Source of the DNA: Planctomycetota bacterium
GTDB taxonomy: Bacteria > Planctomycetota > Phycisphaerae > Sedimentisphaerales > SM23-30
DNA: 12,478 nt
Assembly: GCA_022705365.1 (NCBI GenBank)
Contig: JAKJEP010000067.1
Span: forward strand, 1 to 12,478
Direction: 5' to 3'
Position 1 is the first letter of the stretch. Each line of letters opens with the position of its first letter. Of the stretch, positions 1 to 5,652 are shown in pieces. Under the pieces are notes generated by a model. The model saw only the letters and a list, made by a program, of their open reading frames with translations. It did not search any database and had not been told where the DNA came from. The translations under genes were made by a program, and so were the position numbers.

Positions 1-769
1 TCTGGTTAATACCGATCCCCCCTACAACGTCAAAGTCGAGCCGCGCAGTAACACCGCTATCGCTGCCGGCCTGAGTTCGTTTACCAACAAGAAGGCCCAG
101 CTGCATCACCAGGGCTTCGACCAGGCACGCGGCGTCAGTGATCCCAAAAAGGCCCGCAAGAAGATGCGTGCCAAAGACAGGCCGCTGGAGAATGATTTTC
201 TTTCGGATGAAGATTTCGATCACATGCTCCACGCCTGGTTCAACAACGCAGCGCGGGTGCTTATTCCAGGCGGCTCGTTTTACATCTGGGGCGGCTATGC
301 CAATCTCGGCAATTATCCCAAACCGCTTAAAGAGGCGGGATTGTATTTCTCTCAGGGGATCGTCTGGGACAAACAACACCCGGTTTTAACCAGAAAAGAT
401 TTTATGGGGGCGTTTGAAATTTGTTTTTACGGTTGGAAATTAGGCAAGGGACATCGATTCTTTGGTCCCAACAATGCACCGGACCTGTGGCACGTGAAGA
501 AAATTCCGCCCCAGAAGATGGATCATTTGACGGCCAAACCGGTGGAACTGGCTGTGCGGGCAATCCAGTACTCCTCTAAACAAGGCGAGAATGTCCTGGA
601 CTTGTTTGGCGGATCAGGTTCGACGCTGCTTGGATGCCAGCAAACGGGCCGTAAGGCATTCCTGATGGAAATCGACCCATTGTATTGTGATGTCATAGTC
701 CAGCGATTTGAGAATTTTACGGGATTGAAGGCCCAGCGGATTCGTCCTGAGATCCCGAATGCTGTTTAA
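1..769 (+). CDS. DNA methyltransferase (N4-cytosine/N6-adenine type), 5' end outside window
   Basis: The frame is open from base 2, so the start lies upstream; 255 codons are visible. It should transfer a methyl group from S-adenosylmethionine to an exocyclic amino group in DNA. The catalytic motif TDPPYN is at bases 11-28. The SAM-binding motif DLFGGSGST begins at base 599, preceded by HLTAKPVELA, which is typical of these enzymes just before motif I. The order DPPY first and FxGxG last is that of beta-class methyltransferases, with the target-recognition part between them. The C-terminus reads MEIDPLYCDVIVQRFENFTG, a normal family ending, so the 3' end is intact. In prophages such enzymes are often solitary, without a restriction enzyme, and may be fused to an N-terminal ParB-like domain; whether that is so here cannot be seen. 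Its last 53 bp overlap the convergent doc-like gene. Family is certain; base specificity is not. Confidence 0.93.
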   Translation, partial: LVNTDPPYNVKVEPRSNTAIAAGLSSFTNKKAQLHHQGFDQARGVSDPKKARKKMRAKDRPLENDFLSDEDFDHMLHAWFNNAARVLIPGGSFYIWGGYANLGNYPKPLKEAGLYFSQGIVWDKQHPVLTRKDFMGAFEICFYGWKLGKGHRFFGPNNAPDLWHVKKIPPQKMDHLTAKPVELAVRAIQYSSKQGENVLDLFGGSGSTLLGCQQTGRKAFLMEIDPLYCDVIVQRFENFTGLKAQRIRPEIPNAV

Positions 770-1133
770 GAAAGCGAGCGATTTGATGTTTGTTCTTTTG
801 CCCTTGCGCAACCGCCATGACAAAGTCCGCCAGCGCCGGGTTGTCGGTCTGGAACCGGATGCCGTTCAATCGGAGGAAGGCCAGCGCACAAACCGTTCCC
901 GTGCGTTTGTTTCCATCCACAAACGGATGGTTCATGATGAGGTGATACAGATAGGCCGCGGCCATCTCAAACAGGTCCGAATGCATGGCTTGTCCGCCAA
1001 AACCGGCTTGGGGCATGGCCACCGCCGACTCCAAAAGCCCTTTGTCTCGGATCTGGCCGCTGCCGCCATACCGGCCGACCTGATCGGCATGGATCCTCAG
1101 GACCTCTTCAAGATCGAGGAAAACAATCTCCAT
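717..1133 (-). CDS. doc: Doc-like toxin (death-on-curing, Fic fold)
   Basis: 138 residues, close to usual Doc length (about 125) plus a tail. The active-site motif HPFVDGNKRTG starts at His69; it combines the Doc ending (NKR) with the Gly of classic Fic proteins (Doc normally has Ala: DANKR). Phage P1 Doc inactivates EF-Tu by phosphorylation; the same activity is inferred here. The N-terminus (FLDLEEVLRIHADQVGRYGG) and IRDKGLLESAVAMPQ are typical of the death-on-curing family. The last 14 residues or so are low-complexity and are encoded on DNA that is also the 3' end of the methyltransferase gene, so the tail may have been gained when the cassette landed there. The gene starts 3 bp after the antitoxin stop, indicating co-translation. 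Toxin second and antitoxin first is the usual order. Confidence 0.9.
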   Translation of the reverse strand: MEIVFLDLEEVLRIHADQVGRYGGSGQIRDKGLLESAVAMPQAGFGGQAMHSDLFEMAAAYLYHLIMNHPFVDGNKRTGTVCALAFLRLNGIRFQTDNPALADFVMAVAQGQKNKHQIARFLKQHSGSQDESAGPSIP

Positions 1134-1136
1134 TGG

Positions 1137-1364
1137 CTAATCAGCCAGATTCTTGAGGGCCGGCCCAAAGTCCTGGTTGATCTGGTGGAGGATTTGATTC
1201 AATTGGGCCTGCTTGCCGTCCGGCCGAATCGGGGAAATCACCAGCTTGTCGCCGTTGGTCGTCACTTCCACCTCGGTATCCGGGGTAATTTGCAGCAACT
1301 CCATGATCGGCTTGTCGATAACCAAGGCGTAGCTATTGCCGTGTTTTATGAGGTTTTTGACCAT
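1137..1364 (-). CDS. AbrB/MazE/SpoVT-type antitoxin
   Basis: 75 residues from the ATG at 1364. This start has AGGAG at 1375-1379 with a 10-nt spacer and lies just downstream of a strong promoter; an ATG 10 codons further upstream (1394) would fall at or before the likely transcription start and is rejected. The N-terminus MVKNLIKHGNSYALVIDKP followed by LLQITPDTEVEV is the swapped-hairpin DNA-binding fold of AbrB/MazE proteins. The C-terminal 30 residues are presumably the part that binds and blocks the toxin. AbrB-type antitoxins are known partners of death-on-curing toxins. The dimer likely binds the inverted repeat over the promoter and represses its own operon. Confidence 0.88.
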   Translation of the reverse strand: MVKNLIKHGNSYALVIDKPIMELLQITPDTEVEVTTNGDKLVISPIRPDGKQAQLNQILHQINQDFGPALKNLAD

Positions 1365-1384
1365 CCCATCAATACTCCTGATCC

Positions 1385-1407
1385 TCGTATACACATAGTA
1401 TATACGA
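1385..1407. promoter_or_regulatory. Inverted repeat over the -10 box, probable operator
   Basis: Perfect 7-bp arms TCGTATA and TATACGA separated by 9 bp. The repeat extends to 9 bp per arm with one mismatch (CTTCGTATA and the complement of CCTCGTATA). It covers the -10 box and the start point of the antitoxin-toxin promoter. The position fits an operator for self-repression by the AbrB-type antitoxin; binding is inferred. Confidence 0.6.
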
Positions 1408-1425
1408 AGGTATCGGCCAAGTCAA
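1397..1425 (-). promoter_or_regulatory. Sigma70-type promoter of the antitoxin-toxin operon
   Basis: On the minus strand TTGACT (1425-1420) and TATACT (1402-1397) are separated by exactly 17 bp, each differing from consensus at one base. Predicted transcription start is near 1390, leaving a short leader of about 25 nt with AGGAG before the ATG at 1364. Confidence 0.8.
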
Positions 1426-1430
1426 GGGGG

Positions 1431-1464
1431 AAATTAAAGAAAAACCCCGGCAATTGCCGGGGTT
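1431..1464 (-). terminator. Rho-independent terminator after the HARE-HTH gene
   Basis: A perfect GC-rich hairpin: arms AACCCCGGC and GCCGGGGTT (1443-1464) around AATT, followed on the minus strand by TTTTTCTTTAATTT. It lies 27 bp past the stop of the gene at 1491-2015 and just before the toxin-antitoxin promoter, so it insulates that operon from upstream transcription. Confidence 0.85.
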
Positions 1465-1490
1465 CTGGAGGGAAAAAGCATGTTAATGGG

Positions 1491-2015
1491 TCATTTGCCA
1501 GCCAGTGCAAACTGTCCGCGGTCGACCTTCTGGAAGCGGGATTCCTTGCCCTTGGTGTTGATCTCTTTGAGGATCGCGGCATACAGGGTATTGGCCGGTG
1601 TCTTGCCGTCCTTACTCTTCCAGTAATTCTTGGCTGCCATGGTCTCGATCAGCTGCCGGCAGGTCATGGGCTCTTTGGACTCGGCCAATACCCGCACCGC
1701 CGAATCCAGGGCCGAGGCCCGTTTGACCTTGGGCGACGTTGGCCCACGGTTCGATTGGGCGGCCTTTTGGGCCTGGGTCGCGGCCTTGGCTGGCTTTGTG
1801 CTGGACTTAGCGCCTTGGGCCGACGTAGGCGTTTTCTTGGGATTGTGCAGCCCTACCAGGCGGTCGGCGGACTTGATGGCCACCGGCTTGTTGGTAGTCA
1901 GCCCAATCGCCTCCCAGCCGCCGGCTGGGGCGGCCTGCATAATCCGCACGGGCGTGGTGTTCCGGCCGACCTTCAGGTCGTAGACGCTGCCGATTTGGAT
2001 GTCTGTGGGTTTCAT
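1491..2015 (-). CDS. HARE-HTH domain protein, phage-associated
   Basis: 174 residues in three parts. Residues 1-57 are a compact beta-rich-looking region (IQIGSVYDLKVGRNTTPVRI) of unknown family. Residues 58-100 are a linker rich in Ala, Lys, Thr and Ser. Residues about 101-172 are a HARE-HTH winged helix: ALDSAVRVLAESKEPMTCRQLIETM, then YWKSKDGKTPANTLYAAI, then the wing ending FQKVDRGQFAL. HARE-HTH domains occur in restriction and RNA polymerase proteins and have been proposed to link DNA reading to base modification. It sits in the same prophage segment as a DNA methyltransferase. The ATG at 2015 has a purine-rich AAAGGG upstream. It ends at a strong terminator. DNA binding is inferred from the fold; the biological role is unknown. 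Confidence 0.8.
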   Translation of the reverse strand: MKPTDIQIGSVYDLKVGRNTTPVRIMQAAPAGGWEAIGLTTNKPVAIKSADRLVGLHNPKKTPTSAQGAKSSTKPAKAATQAQKAAQSNRGPTSPKVKRASALDSAVRVLAESKEPMTCRQLIETMAAKNYWKSKDGKTPANTLYAAILKEINTKGKESRFQKVDRGQFALAGK

Positions 2016-2071
2016 AGGATTTTTCCCTTTCCGTTAAGATTCCAGGGTCCTGGTTTGCCTCGGCCGCTTCT

Positions 2072-2296
2072 TTACAGCCGGGTTTCCTCAAGCGTGTCTT
2101 CAATGTCCTGGACCTGGATGCCGCTCATGAAACTGAGCGTTTCCATCAGGTTCTGGCGAACGTGCTTGAGGCTGCCAACATGCGTCCAGTCAATTTCTTT
2201 GGGTTCTTTTCCCAATTCGCATTCGAAGAATCCGAGCAGGTTGGTGATGTCGCTTTTGGCATTCTGGTATTCGGTTTTTACGTCTTCTTTTGCCAT
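2072..2296 (-). CDS. Small acidic protein of unknown function
   Basis: 74 residues from the ATG at 2296, chosen because AGGAG lies 8 nt upstream (2305-2309); a longer frame to 2371 has no comparable signal. I do not recognise the family. The protein is soluble, acidic and probably helical (EYQNAKSDITNLLGFFECELG, HVRQNLMETLSFMSGIQVQDIEDTLEE), with no signal peptide or membrane segment. It is 56 bp upstream of the HARE-HTH gene in the same direction, likely co-transcribed and sharing the same terminator. It is transcribed away from the terminase genes. A phage accessory or regulatory role is possible but nothing shows it. Confidence 0.65.
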   Translation of the reverse strand: MAKEDVKTEYQNAKSDITNLLGFFECELGKEPKEIDWTHVGSLKHVRQNLMETLSFMSGIQVQDIEDTLEETRL

Positions 2297-2436
2297 GTTT
2301 TCATCTCCTGTATTTGGGTTTCTTTCGTTCAATTCCAGGGATGACTTACCGGCTTTTTGGACTGAATCCAAGGGAATTAAGGCCTTATTTTCAAAGAATT
2401 TACATTATTTTTTAAGGATTCTGGACAAGGGGTAGA
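2297..2436. promoter_or_regulatory. Divergent intergenic region
   Basis: This AT-rich stretch separates leftward (2296) and rightward (2437) transcription units and must hold promoters for both. A 10-bp palindrome TAAGGCCTTA lies at 2378-2387. No pair of -35/-10 boxes with proper spacing stands out on either strand. AAGGGG at 2427-2432 serves as ribosome binding site for the gene at 2437. Confidence 0.4.
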
Positions 2437-2640
2437 ATGAATCAAAAAACGGTAAAAATTACGGCCTTAACGGTAGAAGAATTGGCCAAACTGCTAAGCC
2501 AGGCGGGCCGGAAGGCCATATCTGGACAAGAGGTGCTGGCAATTGCCGAAGCGGCAGGCATTGTCCGTCCGGGCGGTATGATTAACCTGATCGAATATAC
2601 CGCATTCCTGGCACGGGAGGTGGCCGGTGGCGCCGATTAA
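2437..2640 (+). CDS. Small protein resembling the terminase N-terminus; candidate small packaging subunit
   Basis: 67 residues, ATG preceded by AAGGGG. No database family is recognised. It can be aligned along most of its length with residues 8-63 of the following terminase: LTVEELAKLLSQAG with LKPAELTRLLNSAG, then IS, then AG, then INLIEYTAFLAREV with VDLFRYAAWLTHRY. It therefore looks like a stand-alone copy of the terminase N-terminal helical domain. Its 3' end overlaps the terminase start by 14 bp, giving tight translational coupling. Its place directly before the large subunit is where small terminase subunits, which bind the DNA packaging site, usually sit. Small-terminase function is inferred from position and likeness only. 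Confidence 0.7.
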   Translation: MNQKTVKITALTVEELAKLLSQAGRKAISGQEVLAIAEAAGIVRPGGMINLIEYTAFLAREVAGGAD

Positions 2641-4900
2641 TCCAACCCAACTGAAGCCCGCCGAACTGACGCGGCTGCTCAATTCCGCCGGCTTTGGCGA
2701 GGTGATCAGCGAGCGCACGCTCCGCCGCCATCGCAACCGCGCTGGATATACCATCGGGGATGCCAGGACGGTGGATTTGTTCCGCTATGCCGCCTGGTTG
2801 ACCCATCGGTATCTGGAGCCGCCCAAGAAGGAACGCACCTATGAGGAGATGAAGGAAGCGGCCCGATTGCGGAACGCCGAACTGGCTCGGGCCGGACAGG
2901 ACATCGGGCAGATTCCGGAAGTGGTCAATCCGCAGCGTAAGGCCGCTGCCGCCGCCAGTTTCAAAACCTTTTGCGAGGTGTATTTCCCAGAAGTGTTCTA
3001 TCTGCCCTGGTCGCAAGACCATCTGAAGGTCATCGAAAAGATCGAGACAGCAGTCCGTCAAGGCGGTCTGTTTGCCCTGGCTATGCCCAGGGCGAGCGGC
3101 AAAACTTCTTTAATGCAGATGGCCTGTTTATGGTCGGCCCTGATCGGGGCGACCGAGTTTGTCACTCTGATCGCCGCCTCCGCGGAACGCGCCAAGGACC
3201 TGCTGGAGAACATCAAGGTCTGGCTGGAGACCAATGACCTATTGCATGAGGATTTCCCGGAAGTAACGTTTCCCATCCGCGCCTTGGAGCGGATTACCAA
3301 CCGCCAAAAAGGTCAGCGATACAAGGGGATCCCGACCCGGATCGAATGGGTGGCCGACAAGATCGTCCTGCCTACCATCGAAGGCAGCCAGGCATCCGGG
3401 GCGGTCATCTCCTCCTGCGGGATGAAGGGCTCGGATATACGAGGCCAGAACTATGCCCGCTCCGATGGCCGGGTAGTGCGGCCGCAATTGGTGATGGTCG
3501 ATGACCCCCAGACCACCGAATCGGCCTGGAGCCCCTCCCAATCCCAGCGCAGAGAAGCAATCCTGGCGGGAGACGTATTGGGCATGGCCGGTCCCGGCAG
3601 GAAGATCTCCGGGCTGATGGCCTGTACGGTGATCCGGCCAGGGGATATGGCGGACAACATCTTAGACCGCCAAAAGCACCCCGAATGGCAGGGAGAGCGG
3701 ACCAAGATGGTCTATGCCTTCCCGACCAATCAGAAACTCTGGGCGCAGTATGCGGAGATCCGGGCCGATTCCCTGCGGAATGATGGGGATGGTTCTGAGG
3801 CCACGGAGTTCTATCGCCAAAATCGGGAGGCGATGGATGCCGGAGCCATTGTCGCCTGGCCCGAGCGTCACAATAAGGACGAACTATCCGCCATCCAGCA
3901 TGCCATGAACCTCAAGATGCGGGATGAGGCGGCCTTCTTTGCCGAGTACCAGAATGAGCCGATGGTCGAGGCCGAAGGGGAAGAGATGCTCAATGCCGAC
4001 CAGATTGCCGCCAAACTCAATGGCTACAATCGCAGCATCGTCCCGGTTAGCTGCAATCTCCTGACTTTGTTTATCGACGTCCAGCAGAAGGCCCTGTTCT
4101 GGATGCTGTGCGGATGGGAACGGGATTTTACCGGGTATGTGGTCGATTACGGCACCTGGCCGGAGCAGAAACGGCTTTACTTTACCTTGCGGGACATCCG
4201 AAGAACCCTTGCCCAGCAAAAGCCCGGTGCCGGGCTGGAAGGAGCGATCTATAACGCCCTGGAGAGATTGACCGAGGAGAAACTGGGCCGCTTTTACCGT
4301 CGGGAAGATGGCCTGGACATGAAGATTGACCGCTGCCTGATCGATGCCAACTGGGGCCAAAGCACCGATGTGGTTTATCAGTTCTGCCGGCAGTCGAAAT
4401 TTGCCGGGATTGTCCTGCCCAGCCACGGAAAATATGTCGGCGCCTCATCGATCCCATTTTCTGAATACAAACGCAAAAAAGGAGACCGCGTGGGGCTGCA
4501 TTGGCGGATTCCCAATACAGCTAGTAAACACGCCGTTCGCCATGTCTTAATCGACACCAACTACTGGAAGAGCTTTGTGCACGGGCGCCTGGCGGTAGCG
4601 ATGGGTGATCCGGGAGCATTATCACTATTCGGCAGGGACGAAACTACCCATCGTCTGCTGGCCGAGCATCTGACAGCTGAATACCGCATCCAGACAGCGG
4701 CACGGGACCGAGTGGTGGATGAATGGAAACTGAAGGCCATCCGGCCCGACAACCACTGGCTGGACTGCTTGGTAGGCTGCGGGGTAGCCGCGTCAATGGA
4801 AGGCGCTAAATTGTTTGGAACGGAGGCCGACCGGGAAAATCGGCCTGCGAAGATTCGACTCTCCCAGATCCAGAAAAGCAGGCAACTATGCAGGACGTAA
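2627..4900 (+). CDS. Phage terminase large subunit
   Basis: 757 residues. GTG start at 2627 with GGAGGT 5 nt upstream. The protein is the motor that pumps phage DNA into the prohead and cuts it. Residues 1-65 form an extra helical domain. The ATPase domain has a Walker A motif PRASGKTS at 154-161 and Walker B LVMVDDPQ at 288-295. The nuclease (RNase H fold) has acidic residues in the expected order: Asp484 (LFIDVQ), Asp573 (LIDAN) and Asp713 (HWLDCLVG). All key residues are present, so the gene appears intact. It is longer than lambda gpA (about 640), mainly because of the N-terminal domain. The stop overlaps the next ATG by 13 bp. Downstream head genes are missing, so it cannot act here without a helper. 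Subfamily (gpA-like or other) is uncertain. Confidence 0.92.
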   Translation: MAPINPTQLKPAELTRLLNSAGFGEVISERTLRRHRNRAGYTIGDARTVDLFRYAAWLTHRYLEPPKKERTYEEMKEAARLRNAELARAGQDIGQIPEVVNPQRKAAAAASFKTFCEVYFPEVFYLPWSQDHLKVIEKIETAVRQGGLFALAMPRASGKTSLMQMACLWSALIGATEFVTLIAASAERAKDLLENIKVWLETNDLLHEDFPEVTFPIRALERITNRQKGQRYKGIPTRIEWVADKIVLPTIEGSQASGAVISSCGMKGSDIRGQNYARSDGRVVRPQLVMVDDPQTTESAWSPSQSQRREAILAGDVLGMAGPGRKISGLMACTVIRPGDMADNILDRQKHPEWQGERTKMVYAFPTNQKLWAQYAEIRADSLRNDGDGSEATEFYRQNREAMDAGAIVAWPERHNKDELSAIQHAMNLKMRDEAAFFAEYQNEPMVEAEGEEMLNADQIAAKLNGYNRSIVPVSCNLLTLFIDVQQKALFWMLCGWERDFTGYVVDYGTWPEQKRLYFTLRDIRRTLAQQKPGAGLEGAIYNALERLTEEKLGRFYRREDGLDMKIDRCLIDANWGQSTDVVYQFCRQSKFAGIVLPSHGKYVGASSIPFSEYKRKKGDRVGLHWRIPNTASKHAVRHVLIDTNYWKSFVHGRLAVAMGDPGALSLFGRDETTHRLLAEHLTAEYRIQTAARDRVVDEWKLKAIRPDNHWLDCLVGCGVAASMEGAKLFGTEADRENRPAKIRLSQIQKSRQLCRT

Positions 4901-5346
4901 AAACGAAAACGCTGAAAGGATTTGTTTGTCGGGCATGCGGCGGGCGAAAGTTCAAGGTCATCTATACCCGGGCCGGTCACTACACCCGGAATCTCCACAC
5001 CAAGGCCCGGGATGTCATTGCCAAGCTGGAGGGCATGAAGCTGTCCAGGGCCGCCGAGACGGTGCGGGAGGGCGTGGAAGAGACGCTGACGTACTTCGGC
5101 TTCCCGCGGGAGCATCACCGGCACATCTACACGAACAACCCGCTGGAAACGATCAACAAGCAGATCCGCCGGCGGACGCGGGTGGTCGGATGCTTCCCGG
5201 ACGGTCACAGTGCCCTGATGCTGGCAGCGGCCCGGCTGTGGCATATCGCCGGAACGCAATGGGGTCTCAAGCGGTATATGAACATGGACCGACTCAAGGA
5301 AATGAAACGACAGCAGCAGGAAAAACAGGAGGTCATGGCCGGATAG
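4888..5346 (+). pseudogene. Chimeric ORF: truncated phage zinc-ribbon protein joined to IS256 transposase C-terminus
   Basis: 152 codons, open throughout. Residues 1 to about 34 (GFVCRACGGRKFKVIYTRAG) look like the first half of a small phage zinc-ribbon protein: one CxxC knuckle, then the strand that normally leads to a second CxxC, which is absent. From about residue 38 onward the sequence is the C-terminus of an IS256-family transposase: VIAKLEGMKLSRAAETVREGV, TNNPLETINKQIRRRTRVVG and AARLWHIAGTQWGLKRYMNM. Glu87 in NNPLE is the last acidic residue of the DDE triad; the two Asp residues and roughly the first two thirds of the transposase are missing, so it cannot transpose. The ATG overlaps the terminase stop, so the chimera could be translated by coupling. 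Most likely a deletion joined an inserted IS to the phage gene. Confidence 0.8.
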
Positions 5347-5446
5347 ACCGATAACTGTTGCCACCCCCGGCGGTGGCAGGCAAGGCAAGAGAAATGATCA
5401 AGGAAAGAACTATCAGAAAAAGTGCGAAAGATTCTTGACAGTCCCG
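4990..5446 (+). mobile_element. IS256-family element, right-end remnant
   Basis: Only the 3' third of the transposase gene and the right end remain. The end is placed at GAAAGATTCTTGACAGTCCC (5427-5446), about 100 bp after the stop; IS256-family ends often carry a similar TTCTTGACA-type sequence. The left end is absent, so no matching inverted repeat or target duplication can be checked within the window. The left boundary is approximate, inside codons 31-42 of the chimeric ORF. TTGACA at 5435-5440 points outward, but no -10 box follows at 16-18 bp. Confidence 0.65.
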
Positions 5447-5611
5447 GCATTAGGCCCGCCGGACGGCCAATTATTATTGTTTGGATAAGACTTGGACAGC
5501 AGAAAATGGAGAAACGAAAAAAAGACGGCAACCTGAATTTAAATAATGGAAAAAGTTGTCCGAAACAGACGTTTCGGCAAAGAATTTACAGAGATAATCT
5601 ACGATTACAGA
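5447..5611. other. Intergenic debris between IS end and glycosidase gene
   Basis: No convincing gene. It contains the terminator-like hairpin at 5551-5580 and a second inverted repeat, AGATAATCT and AGATTATCT with 8 nt between (5592-5617), which overlaps the glycosidase stop codon. It also holds two short motifs (CTTGGACAGCA at 5491-5501, ATTTAAATAATG at 5537-5548) that recur at the end of the glycosidase gene. Confidence 0.5.
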
Positions 5612-5652
5612 TTATCTTGGACAGCAATGGTTCAGTGTATATTTAAATAATG
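5491..5652. repeat. Short direct-repeat pair flanking the 3' end of the glycosidase gene
   Basis: CTTGGACAGCA occurs at 5491-5501 and 5616-5626, and ATTTAAATAATG at 5537-5548 and 5641-5652, in the same order. In minus-strand translation both copies encode LFK followed by CCP, so the left copy looks like a decayed duplicate of the gene's last codons. Confidence 0.45.
5551..5580 (-). terminator. Probable terminator of the DUF1573-glycosidase operon
   Basis: Stem CCGAAAC/GTTTCGG (5560-5577) with a 4-nt loop, extended by TTG/CAA with a one-base bulge. On the minus strand it is followed by CTTTTTCC. It lies about 30 bp past the glycosidase stop. Confidence 0.5.

Noticed and set aside
759..2435. 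Long plus-strand reading frame of 558 codons
   Set aside because: It lies antisense to the toxin, antitoxin, HARE-HTH and small gene, all of which have family motifs or good ribosome sites. Its translation has no recognisable domain, and it crosses a terminator and promoter of the other strand.
3884..4426. Minus-strand reading frame of 180 codons inside the terminase
   Set aside because: A shadow of the terminase frame with no domain or ribosome site.
4561..5388. Minus-strand reading frame of 275 codons across the terminase end and IS remnant
   Set aside because: Antisense to conserved terminase nuclease motifs and to transposase sequence; open only because of GC-rich codon bias.
5435..5463. 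Outward promoter from the IS256 end
   Set aside because: TTGACA is present, but no -10-like sequence follows at 16-18 bp, and the downstream gene is on the other strand.
5592..5617. Hairpin AGATAATCT/AGATTATCT as a terminator
   Set aside because: It overlaps the glycosidase stop codon, is AT-rich and has no T run on either side; the hairpin at 5556-5580 is the better terminator.
5422..5646. Plus-strand ORF of 74 codons downstream of the IS
   Set aside because: It begins in the IS end and runs through two hairpins and the glycosidase stop; low-complexity product with no ribosome site.
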